Below, in pieces: positions 50,540-58,461 of a stretch of DNA of 64,000 nucleotides (positions are counted from its first letter, which is position 1; every line of letters begins with the position of its first letter). The notes below the pieces were generated by a model. The model searched no databases, was not told the origin of the DNA, and saw only the letters and a list, made by a program, of their open reading frames with translations. This DNA comes from Asanoa ishikariensis. Its GTDB lineage: Bacteria > Actinomycetota > Actinomycetes > Mycobacteriales > Micromonosporaceae. Made by a program: the position numbers and the translations under genes. The stretch is from contig NZ_FNQB01000002.1 of assembly GCF_900107455.1 (NCBI RefSeq), positions 124,001 to 188,000 on the forward strand. The letters run 5' to 3'.

Positions 50540-52308
50540 GCCGCACTCAGCTTGAGGGCGCGCTCGCGGAGTTGGCCCAGGCGGGTCAGTTCGGCGTCGA
50601 GGTCCTTGAGTCGCTTCTGGCGCTCGGCCTGCGAGCGCTTGGCGTTGTTGGTGGCACCGGCCACCGCGGCCGCCGTGGACCGGTTGAGCTCGTCGGCCAG
50701 CCGGGTGTAGTGGTCGCGGAGCTGGCGCTGCACGCGGCGCACGGTGTCCCGGCTGTCCTTCCCGCTCACGAAGCTGATCTCGTCGCAGTATCGGCGCATC
50801 GCGTTCTTGCCCTGGGCGCGGCGCTTCTCCAACTGCCGCTTCTTCTCGTCCTTGAGGCCGCGATGGCCCATCACCACGCCGATGCCGATGCCGATCGGCC
50901 CCAGCGCGACGCCCATCAGGCTGCCCAGCATGGTGAACATCAGGGCGCCGCCGTACGCGCTCTTGAGTGCCACCATCACCTGCTTGCCGGCGGTCATCCG
51001 GGCCAGCTCGATGCGGTGCTCGACCGCGCGCTCCTCGACCAAGGGGGTCGGGTTGTAGACCTTGAGCATGCCGATCGCTTCGCCGGACGCCTCCTGGAAG
51101 TGGCCGGCCACCACCTCGCTGAGCTCGGTGGCCCGGCGGCGCAGGTAGGTGTAGTTGCCGAGCAGGTCGTACGAGATGCGGGCGCGCAGCCACTCTTCCA
51201 TCTCGGGCCACATGTCGGCCGGGTCGACCTCGTCGATCGCGTCGTCGGCCTCCGACGTGATCTTGCGGATCCGGTCGCGCAGGTCGAAGTCGACATCGGC
51301 GGTCAGGTCGGCGGTGCCGTCGTTGAGGGTCACGCTCCACCGCGCGGCGGCGGTCTTCAACTCCTCGACCCGGCGCTTGGCGGTGTTGAGGTCGTCGACG
51401 ATCTGCTGCGCGTTGGCCGGGTCGGCCAGCGCGCCACGCTCCGCGGTGAACTGGCCGGTGAGCTGGTCGCAGACCGCGAGCACCTCGGCCGCCGCGTCGG
51501 CGGAACGGCGGGCCGCGGCGCCGCCGCCGACCCGCTCCTGCACGAACTTGACCAGGTCGGGGAACCCGGACTCGACGTTGAGCGGCTGGTCGTTGGCGCG
51601 CACCGCGCGGGTGCGCAGCGGCGAGGAGACCGGCAGCAACTGCAGGTCGCCGACCATCCGCAGGTGGCCCGCGTTCAGGTCGCGGATCCGTCGCCAGGCC
51701 GGGTAGAAGTCAATCTTGGTCAGTACGCAGACCACCGTCTGGCACAGCTCACGCGCCTGGCGGAGGAACTCGACCTCGCTGCGGGTGAGCTCCTGCGAGG
51801 CGTCGGTGACGAACAGGACGGCGTCGGCGACCGAGATCGCGGCCAGGCCGGCCGCCGCGTGCGCGGAACCGAGCCCGCCGACGCCCGGGGTGTCGACCAG
51901 GACCAGCCCGCCGTTGAGGATCTTGCGAGGCACGGTCACGTCGACCCGCGCCGGCCGGCGCCCCTCGTCGCCCTCGACGACGTGCCGGCGCAGGTCGGCG
52001 AAGTCGACCTGCGTGCGGCGCGGCGGGTCGCCGTCGTGCACCACGGTCGCGGTCTTCTCCTCGCCGTGCCGCACGAAGGTGGGCACCGCGGTCGCCACGT
52101 CGTCGTCGACCGGGCACACCGCGATGCCCAGCAACGCGTTGATCAGCGAGCTCTTGCCCTGCTTGAACTCGCCCGCCACCACGATGTGCACCGCCGGGTC
52201 GTCGAGCCCGGCCCGGGTCCGGCCGAGCCGCGCGGCGAGATCCTCCCGCCCGTACGCCGTGCAGGCCTTGACGCCGAGGTCAACCAGGGCGGTGGCTGGC
52301 TGGGTCAT
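50536..52308 (-). CDS. dynamin-like GTPase, IniA-like
   Basis: 590 residues. G1 GEFKQGKSS (46-54), Thr in VATAVPT as G2 candidate, G3 DTPGVGG (139-145), G4 TKID (197-200). The stalk is helical, and a hydrophobic hairpin at about 452-482 (GALMFTMLGSLMGVALGPIGIGIGVVMG) could insert into the membrane, as paddle regions do in bacterial dynamins. A Lys/Arg-rich coiled segment ends the protein. Mycobacterial IniA is about 640 residues with the same order. Second gene of the operon, 92 nt after the IniB-like gene, coupled to the IniC-like gene. Confidence 0.87.
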   Translation of the reverse strand: MTQPATALVDLGVKACTAYGREDLAARLGRTRAGLDDPAVHIVVAGEFKQGKSSLINALLGIAVCPVDDDVATAVPTFVRHGEEKTATVVHDGDPPRRTQVDFADLRRHVVEGDEGRRPARVDVTVPRKILNGGLVLVDTPGVGGLGSAHAAAGLAAISVADAVLFVTDASQELTRSEVEFLRQARELCQTVVCVLTKIDFYPAWRRIRDLNAGHLRMVGDLQLLPVSSPLRTRAVRANDQPLNVESGFPDLVKFVQERVGGGAAARRSADAAAEVLAVCDQLTGQFTAERGALADPANAQQIVDDLNTAKRRVEELKTAAARWSVTLNDGTADLTADVDFDLRDRIRKITSEADDAIDEVDPADMWPEMEEWLRARISYDLLGNYTYLRRRATELSEVVAGHFQEASGEAIGMLKVYNPTPLVEERAVEHRIELARMTAGKQVMVALKSAYGGALMFTMLGSLMGVALGPIGIGIGVVMGHRGLKDEKKRQLEKRRAQGKNAMRRYCDEISFVSGKDSRDTVRRVQRQLRDHYTRLADELNRSTAAAVAGATNNAKRSQAERQKRLKDLDAELTRLGQLRERALKLSAA

Positions 52309-52400
52309 CGCTGCGATCCCTTCGGTGTACGGCGCAGCGGCCGGCCGGACCTTCCGGTCCGACCGCCCGCTGCGGTGCAGTGGTTATGGAGTTGGCTGGA

Positions 52401-53459
52401 TCAGGCCGGGGCGTCCTCGTGGTCCTGCGCGTCGCGCAGCGACGGCTCGTCGGCCTCCTCGAGCGTCCGTACCGGCGGCAGGCTGACGTCCACGTCGAAG
52501 TCCTGGTCGAACTCGGCGTCCTGGTCGCCAGGGCCCTGCTCAGTGTTGACCACCGAGTCGTCGGCGTCGATGGTCGTGGTCTCGGTGTTGGTGGTGTCGT
52601 TGTCCTCGTTGGTGACGTCGCCGTCGCCCAGGCCGATCGCGGAGTCGTCGTTGTCGGCGATGTTGGTGCCCGAGCCGACGTTGGAGTTGTCGAGCGTCGA
52701 GTCGTTGACGTTGTTCACGTCGCCGTCGCCGAAGTTGATGACGCCGTCGTTGTCTCCGTCGACGTCCACGTCGTTGGCCTGCTGCTCGTTGTTGTTGCCG
52801 ATGATCGCCCGGTCGACGTCGCCGTCGGCCACGATGCCGGTGTTGACGCCGGTCACGACGGGCGCCTCGAGGTCACCGTCGACGCTGACCGCGCCGTCGC
52901 TGTTGAACAGGTTGTCGCCCTCGATGTCGCCGTCGACGACCTGGGAGTTGGCCCCGGTCGCGGCGTTCACCTCGTCGGCCTCGCCGACGGCCACGGCGCC
53001 GGCGCCGGACGCGTTGGCGGCGTTGCTGTCGACGTCGATGTCGCCGTCGAAGTCGTCGCCGACCTCGACGTTGGTGCTCTGGTCGAGGATCTCGGTGATC
53101 ACGTCGTTGTCGTTGTTGGTGACCTGCGTGACGTAGGTCAGGTGCTGCACGACCTGCTCCATCGACTGCGGCCCGGAGGTCACGTGGTGTGCGGGCGGGG
53201 AGTAGCCGCCGCCACCGCCACCGCTGCCGCCGCTGGTGTAGCTCTGCAGCGCGCCGCGGGCGTCGGCCGGGAAGCCGGGGTCGCCGCAGGCCTGCTGCAC
53301 GATCGCGGGCATGTCCAGACCGGACAGGTCGTGCTCGGTGATGCCCGAGGCGACAAGCTCGCCCTCGGGGTTCTGGGCGAACTGCAGTGCCTTGCCCGGG
53401 TCGCTCGCCAGCTGCTTGACGAAGTTGACCAGGAGGTTGGTGAGCTCGACGTTCTGCAT
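52401..53459 (-). CDS. IniB-like protein with Asn/Asp-rich repeat body
   Basis: 352 residues from ATG 53457-53459, preceded by GAAGGAGGA. Residues 1-70 match the IniB N-terminal domain type: NVELTNLLVNFVKQLASDPGKAL, a GITEHDLSG turn and an Ala/Cys helix. A Gly/Ser hinge follows (about 72-85), then from about 105 to 300 a region of alternating Asp/Asn/Val/Gly with recurring units such as VDGDIEGDN, VDGDNDGV, FGDGDVN and NSNVGSGTN that would suit a parallel beta-helix. The C-tail is acidic. No signal peptide. IniB in mycobacteria is a Gly/Ala-rich protein of unknown role encoded first in iniBAC. Start of the operon; the regulator gene lies directly upstream. Confidence 0.8.
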   Translation of the reverse strand: MQNVELTNLLVNFVKQLASDPGKALQFAQNPEGELVASGITEHDLSGLDMPAIVQQACGDPGFPADARGALQSYTSGGSGGGGGGYSPPAHHVTSGPQSMEQVVQHLTYVTQVTNNDNDVITEILDQSTNVEVGDDFDGDIDVDSNAANASGAGAVAVGEADEVNAATGANSQVVDGDIEGDNLFNSDGAVSVDGDLEAPVVTGVNTGIVADGDVDRAIIGNNNEQQANDVDVDGDNDGVINFGDGDVNNVNDSTLDNSNVGSGTNIADNDDSAIGLGDGDVTNEDNDTTNTETTTIDADDSVVNTEQGPGDQDAEFDQDFDVDVSLPPVRTLEEADEPSLRDAQDHEDAPA

Positions 53460-53638
53460 TTCCGGTTCCTCCTTCAGAGGATCTCTCGCGCTCCCGGCCT
53501 GTCTGGCGGGTATGGATACAGCGTCGCCGCCGGGCCACCCCCCGGACATCGGGAAGTCCCCCCTGGCTGGGGGGAGGGGTTAGGGGGATCGGCCGGTACA
53601 CAGCAGACCGCGAAATCGACCTCTGATGACGCGGAGTG
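53460..53638 (-). promoter_or_regulatory. promoter region of the ini-like operon
   Basis: 179 bp between the IniR-like stop and the IniB-like ATG. It holds a strong ribosome-binding site (complement of TCCTCCTTC near 53467) and a C/G-rich palindromic zone at about 53530-53585 with runs of CCCCC and GGGGAGGGG-type sequence. I see no confident -35/-10 pair. In mycobacteria the equivalent interval is the inducible iniB promoter. Confidence 0.4.
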
Positions 53639-55891
53639 TCAGGAATCCGCCTGACCAGTGTTGAGCAGGGATTTCAAGGCGGCCACGAACTCGGCTCGGT
53701 CGGTCGCGCCAACCTTCACCCGGATCCGTGCCACGTGGTGTTCGACGGTCTTCGGCGAGATGTAGAGCTGTGCCCCGATCTCCTTGTGGGTGCGGCCATC
53801 CAGCACCAACCGAGCCACCTCTACCTCGCGTTCGGACAGCCCGGCCGTGTTGCTCTCGCCGGCCCCGGAGCGGTCTTGCTCCACACCGGACAGTTCGCGG
53901 GCCACCTCCAGCAGCCGGCGGGCGGCGGCCGGGTCGGCGGTACGGATCGCGGCGTGCCCGGCGAGCCGGGAGGCCTCCCAGGGCAGCTCGGCCGCGGCCA
54001 GCCCGTCGACGGCGGCGACCACGGCCGCGACGTCGACCGTCCCGGCCATCGAGCGTGACCACACCACCGCGGCGGCCGCCTGGGCGCGCTGGCGTTGGTG
54101 TGCGGGATCGGCGGCGGCGATCGCGTCGGCGGCCGTGGCGACCACGGCCGCGTCGTCGGCCGCGACCCCGAGCTGGAGCCGGATCCACGCGATGGCCACC
54201 GTCCAGGCCGCCGGGCTGCCCAGGCCGGTGACCGCGGCGTCGAGCGTGGCCAGCACCGGCGCGATCCGCTGGGGCCGGCGCAGCCGGGTCGCCGCCACCG
54301 CGAGCTCCTCGACCTGCTCCACCTGGAACAGGTCGACGGCCTGCCGGGCCAGCACGGGCTCGACGCTGGCCCACGCCTCGCGCAGCTTCGCGATGTCACC
54401 GGAGCGCCGGGCCAGCCCGGCGCGCAGCGAGGCCGCCAGCAGCACCTCGCGGCCCGGCAGGCCGCTGCCCAGCCGCCGCAGCTCCGCGGCCGCGGTGTCG
54501 TAGCGGCCGGTGCGCAGCCGCACCCAGGCCAGCAGCAGCCGGTGCCGCTGTGTGCCGACCGGCCCGCCGACGCCGCGTTCGAGGGCGCGGCCCAGCAGAT
54601 GCTCGGCGGTGGCGGCGTCGCCGGCGGTCACCGCGACGACCGCTCCCCACGCGTGCGGCGTATCGGGCAGGACCACGGCCGGCGGGGTCCGCTCGGCCGC
54701 CTCGGCGGCCTCGATCAGCAGGGGTACGGCGGCCGCCGGATCCCCACCCGCCGCCAGCACCGCCTCAGCCAAGAGAAGCAAGGGCCCCTTGTTAACGCTT
54801 TCCGCATAGGAAGGGTCCCTTGCTAACAGCTCGCGGGCCGTGGCCGCTCGGCCCAGGGCGACCAAAGGTGGCACCGCCAGCAGCGGGCCGGGTGGTGCGG
54901 CGGCGGCCAGCACCTCGGCCGCGCGGGCCGGCCGGCCGTCGTGCGTCGCGACAGCGCCGGCCACCAGGGCAAGGCGGTGGGGGTCGCCGGCCGGGCCGGG
55001 GTCGACCGGGAGTCCGACCAGCGCCGCCGCCTCGGCCTGCCCGGCCGCGACCAGGGCCGGCTCGGCGCCCGCGTCCACCGCGTCGGCGTACCAACCGATC
55101 GCGGCGGCCGGGTCGGTGAAGCGCAGGCGGTCGCCGGCGGCGCGGAACACGTCGGCGCCGGTGCGGATCCGGGCGGCCCGCAACTGGGTCGCGGCCGCGA
55201 CCGGGTCGGCGCCCGAGGCGGCCAGGGCGGCGGCCACCCGGGCGTGCACCCGGCGGCGCTCGGCCGGCGCGAGGTCGTCGAGCAGCGCGGTCGCGACGGC
55301 GGGCACCGGCCGCTCCGCGCCGGGCACCAGGAAACCCAGGTCGCGCAGCGTGCGCAGGGCGTCGGCGAGGGCGTCCGGACGTTGGCCGGTGGCTTCGGCA
55401 AGCACGTCGTCGGTCAGGTCGAGGCCGAGCGCGAGCGTCCGCGCGACCTCGGCAACGCCCGGAGACACGGTGGTGAGCCGCCGCTGCACGCGGGGGAGCA
55501 AGCCGCCGGTGGCGAGCAGGGCCGCGATCGCCGGCCAGCCCGCCGACGGGGTGTGCAGGTCGGTGCGCCCGGTCAGGGCCGCGACACCGGCGGCGTCGAG
55601 CGGACCTAGCTGCACGACGCCGTCACGTGCGGCGAGCTCGTCGAGCTCGGCCAGCGCCGGCCGGTCCAGGGTCGGGCGGCGGCCGAGCAGCACCGGCACC
55701 TGGCGGCGGGCCACATCGGACAGCGCGCGCAGGGTCGGCTCGTCGAGCCGGTGCGGATCGTCGACCACCACAGCCGCCGCGGACGGCGGGACAGCGGGCC
55801 GGTCGGGGGTCACCCAGACGGCGTCGGGCGGGGCGAGCGTGCGCAGCCGGTGCGTACGACCGGCTCCATCCACCCCGACCACGACCGTCAC
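53639..55891 (-). CDS. large LuxR-type regulator in IniR position
   Basis: 750 residues from GTG 55889-55891. N-terminal ATPase-like part with a degenerate P-loop GVDGAGRT (Arg in place of the Lys) and Walker-B-like AAVVVDDPHRLDE, a long Ala/Leu helical repeat body, and a C-terminal LuxR HTH (about 683-745) with LSEREVEVARLVLDGRTHKEIG and SPKTVEHHVARIRVKVGATDR. Mycobacterial IniR (Rv0339c), which activates iniBAC, is the same kind of protein in the same place. Between about 53639 and 55891 lies a 52-bp repeat at 54776-54827 read in frame, adding about 17 residues and a TTA codon. Preceded by a 7-bp inverted repeat and, 53 nt further, the glycan synthase operon on the same strand. Confidence 0.82.
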   Translation of the reverse strand: MTVVVGVDGAGRTHRLRTLAPPDAVWVTPDRPAVPPSAAAVVVDDPHRLDEPTLRALSDVARRQVPVLLGRRPTLDRPALAELDELAARDGVVQLGPLDAAGVAALTGRTDLHTPSAGWPAIAALLATGGLLPRVQRRLTTVSPGVAEVARTLALGLDLTDDVLAEATGQRPDALADALRTLRDLGFLVPGAERPVPAVATALLDDLAPAERRRVHARVAAALAASGADPVAAATQLRAARIRTGADVFRAAGDRLRFTDPAAAIGWYADAVDAGAEPALVAAGQAEAAALVGLPVDPGPAGDPHRLALVAGAVATHDGRPARAAEVLAAAAPPGPLLAVPPLVALGRAATARELLARDPSYAESVNKGPLLLLAEAVLAAGGDPAAAVPLLIEAAEAAERTPPAVVLPDTPHAWGAVVAVTAGDAATAEHLLGRALERGVGGPVGTQRHRLLLAWVRLRTGRYDTAAAELRRLGSGLPGREVLLAASLRAGLARRSGDIAKLREAWASVEPVLARQAVDLFQVEQVEELAVAATRLRRPQRIAPVLATLDAAVTGLGSPAAWTVAIAWIRLQLGVAADDAAVVATAADAIAAADPAHQRQRAQAAAAVVWSRSMAGTVDVAAVVAAVDGLAAAELPWEASRLAGHAAIRTADPAAARRLLEVARELSGVEQDRSGAGESNTAGLSEREVEVARLVLDGRTHKEIGAQLYISPKTVEHHVARIRVKVGATDRAEFVAALKSLLNTGQADS
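54776..54827. repeat. palindromic repeat copy 3, inside a coding region
   Basis: AAGCAAGGGCCCCTTGTTAA, CGCTTTCCGCATAGG and AAGGGTCCCTTGCTAAC follow one another. This is the reverse complement of the 17619-17670 element, with CAT in place of its AGC. Here it lies in the IniR-like gene, keeps the frame and encodes a segment that includes LARDPSYAESVNKGPLL. It introduces the rare leucine codon TTA. Confidence 0.88.
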
Positions 55892-55895
55892 AAAA

Positions 55896-55934
55896 CGTCA
55901 GCCTGCCAGAGATTCCGACATTCCCGCGCTGACG
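55896..55934. promoter_or_regulatory. 7-bp inverted repeat upstream of the IniR-like gene
   Basis: CGTCAGC (55896-55902) and GCTGACG (55928-55934) are complementary with a 25-nt spacer. On the minus strand the hairpin is followed by TTTTG and then the GTG start. It may be an operator or a weak terminator of the upstream glycan operon. Confidence 0.35.
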
Positions 55935-55944
55935 GATTCCTGAC

Positions 55945-58461
55945 CTACGCTTGGACCGCGGCCTCGCCGGTGCGGCGCAGCTTGTGCCAGCGCAGTCGGC
56001 CGCCGGTCAGGGCGGTGACCAACGACTGGATCAGGACCAGATACATGAGCTGCCGGTACGCGAACTGTTGCAGCGGCAGCGTCCAGAGTGGCGTGAGCCG
56101 CTCCTTGTCGAGCTTGAACGCGACCACGCCGGTCACCACCTGCATGCCGAGCATCGCGAGCCAGGCCAACACGGTCTCCAGGCGGCCGGCGAACAGCACG
56201 CCGTAGACGGCCAGCAGGTCGATCACCGGTGCGAGCAGCGGCAGCGCGATGCTGAACAGCGCCAGGAACGGCAGGCCGCGCCGGCCGAACCGGCCCGACG
56301 GCCCGTCGTCGACCAGCGACCGGCGGTGCTTCCACATCGCCTGCATGGTGCCGTAGCTCCACCGGTAGCGCTGCCGCCAGAGCTGGCTCAGCGAAGCGGG
56401 TGCCTCGGTCCAGGCGCGGGCGCGGCCCTCGTACACGACCTTCCAACCGGCGCGGCAGAACGCGATCGTGACGTCGGTGTCCTCGGCGAGCGTGTCGTCG
56501 CTCATCCCGCCGATGGCCAGCAGCGCGTCCTTGCGCCAGGCGCCGATCGCTCCCGGGACCGTCGGCATGCAGCGCAGCGACTCGTACAGCCGGCGGTCGA
56601 GGTTGAAGCCGATCACGTACTCGATGTGCTGCCAGCGGGCGACCAGGGTGGCCCGGTTGCCGACCTTGACGTTGCCGGCGACCGCGCCCACCTCCGGGTC
56701 GGCGAACGGCTGCACGAGCTGGCGCACCGAGTCGCTCTCGAAGACCGTGTCCCCGTCGACCATCACGATGATGTCGGTGGTGGCCGCGGCGACGCCGGTG
56801 TTCAGCGCGCTCGACTTGCCGCCGTTCGGCTTGCGGATCACCCGTACGTTGGGCAATCCGAGCGACTCGGCGATGTCGGCGGTGTCGTCGGTCGAGCCGT
56901 CGTCGACGACGATCACGTCGATGCCGCCAGGGTGGTCGCCACTGGCCAGCGACCGGACGGCCGACTCGATGCCCTCCCGCTCGTTGTAGGCGGGCACGAT
57001 CACCGTGACCCGCTCGGTCACCGGCGGACCCCACGACCAGTTGCCGCGGCGGCGCCTGGCCTGCGTTCCGGAGAGCACGAAGAGCAGCAGCGTACGGATC
57101 AGCGTCAGGGCACCGACGACCAGGAAGAGCACCGCGAAGAAGTCCAGCGACCAGTCGGCGATCCGGATCGCGGTCGCGAGGGCCAGGCCGCGCTGCTGGT
57201 CGGCGGCCGCGGCGGGCGGGTTGGGCAGCACCGTCGGCGCGGCGCCGGTCTCCGGGTCGGTCAGGGAGCGCCGCAGGCCGTCGGAGACCGTGACGAAGCT
57301 GTACCCCTGAGCCTGCATCATCGGGATGAACCGGTCGAGCGCCTGCACGGTCTGCTGGCGGTCACCACCGGCGTCGTGCAGCAGGATCACGGCGCCGGCG
57401 TCGCCCTCGGGCAGCATGCTGGCGACGATCTTGTCGACGCCCGGGCGTTCCCAGTCGCGGCTGTCCAGGTCGTTGACCACGGTGACATAGCCCATCCGGC
57501 CGGCCTTGGTGACCAGGTCCCAGGCGGAGTCGTCGATCGCGTCGGCCCGGGACGAGTACGGGAACCGCAGCAGCGAGCTGCGCACCCCGGCCGCTTCGGC
57601 CAGCGCGAGCTGGGTCTGCGAGTACTCCATCCGCCGGCGCCACTCGGGGAGCGTCGCGATGTCCGGGTGGGTGAAGGTGTGCACGCCGAGCTCGTGGCCC
57701 TTGCCGACCAGGTCCCGGGCCAGCTCGGGATAGCGGACCACCTGGGAGCCGATCACGAAGAACGTCCCGTTGGCGTGGTAGCGGTCCAGCGTGGCCATCA
57801 CCTGCGGCGTCCACCGGGGGTCGGGGCCGTCGTCGAAGGTGAGCGCGATGGTCTTGGGGGGCAGCCGGTAGGAGCGCGCGTCCTCACCCGGCCGCGCGTT
57901 GATGATCGGTCCGCCGCTGAGGATCTCCTCGGGTACGACGGTGGTGTCGCCCTGCTCGGTCTGGTGGTCGGGGGTGAAGCGGGCGTTCGCGTACGCCTCG
58001 ACCAGCAACAGGCTCACGAAGACGAAGACCAGGACCGCGGCGACGACCCACTTGGGCTTGGGCACGACCCGGCGGGCGGTCCGCTTGGGTGGCGGTGGAT
58101 CCGCGTGTACGACCGGGGGTGCGCTGGCCGGTGGTGGCGGCGGCGCCAGCATCACGGCGGTCGACGCCTCGTCGGGTCGGGTGCGGGTGCGCTGGCTCGG
58201 CAGCACGCGGGTCGCCACGTTGAGGTTGAGCGGCCAGCGCGGGGGCGGGTTGTCGGGCACGGTGGCGCGGCCGGTCGCGGGTGGCTGGGGGATCGGGATC
58301 GGCTGCGTGTCTTCGTCCGGGTCGGGGAGCTCGTCCAGCGGCGGGTACTCCGCGCGTTGCGGGCCGATCTTGATGCCGGCCGGGACGCTGGCCTTCCCGC
58401 GGACGGGCTCGCCGGCGATGCCGGCGAGCCCGTCCGCGGGGTCACGGGTCGGTGCGCTCAT
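55945..58461 (-). CDS. fused polysaccharide deacetylase / GT2 glycan synthase
   Basis: 838 residues. A Pro-rich cytoplasmic N-tail (about 1-138) leads to TM1 (about 139-160), then an external NodB-type deacetylase (about 200-390) with TFDDGPD, HTFTHPD and LRFPYSS motifs and a catalytic LLHDAGG. After a TM helix (about 440-465) comes a processive GT2 domain (about 485-720): VTVIVPAYNERE, VVDDGSTDDT, MVDGDTVFE (DxD), AEDTDVTI and the QxxRW-type QRYRW, followed by four TM helices. It resembles hyaluronan/chitin/PNAG synthases fused to the modifying enzyme, as found in many actinobacteria. The ATG overlaps the stop of the gene upstream. Confidence 0.9.
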   Translation of the reverse strand: MSAPTRDPADGLAGIAGEPVRGKASVPAGIKIGPQRAEYPPLDELPDPDEDTQPIPIPQPPATGRATVPDNPPPRWPLNLNVATRVLPSQRTRTRPDEASTAVMLAPPPPPASAPPVVHADPPPPKRTARRVVPKPKWVVAAVLVFVFVSLLLVEAYANARFTPDHQTEQGDTTVVPEEILSGGPIINARPGEDARSYRLPPKTIALTFDDGPDPRWTPQVMATLDRYHANGTFFVIGSQVVRYPELARDLVGKGHELGVHTFTHPDIATLPEWRRRMEYSQTQLALAEAAGVRSSLLRFPYSSRADAIDDSAWDLVTKAGRMGYVTVVNDLDSRDWERPGVDKIVASMLPEGDAGAVILLHDAGGDRQQTVQALDRFIPMMQAQGYSFVTVSDGLRRSLTDPETGAAPTVLPNPPAAAADQQRGLALATAIRIADWSLDFFAVLFLVVGALTLIRTLLLFVLSGTQARRRRGNWSWGPPVTERVTVIVPAYNEREGIESAVRSLASGDHPGGIDVIVVDDGSTDDTADIAESLGLPNVRVIRKPNGGKSSALNTGVAAATTDIIVMVDGDTVFESDSVRQLVQPFADPEVGAVAGNVKVGNRATLVARWQHIEYVIGFNLDRRLYESLRCMPTVPGAIGAWRKDALLAIGGMSDDTLAEDTDVTIAFCRAGWKVVYEGRARAWTEAPASLSQLWRQRYRWSYGTMQAMWKHRRSLVDDGPSGRFGRRGLPFLALFSIALPLLAPVIDLLAVYGVLFAGRLETVLAWLAMLGMQVVTGVVAFKLDKERLTPLWTLPLQQFAYRQLMYLVLIQSLVTALTGGRLRWHKLRRTGEAAVQA

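Noticed and set aside
52600-53130. Possible CRISPR-like or DNA satellite array
   Set aside because: The repetition reflects Asp/Asn/Gly codons of the IniB-like protein; there is no constant repeat with unique spacers.
50572-53136. 854-codon plus-strand open frame across the ini-like operon
   Set aside because: Antisense to three genes with recognisable GTPase and IniB-type features.
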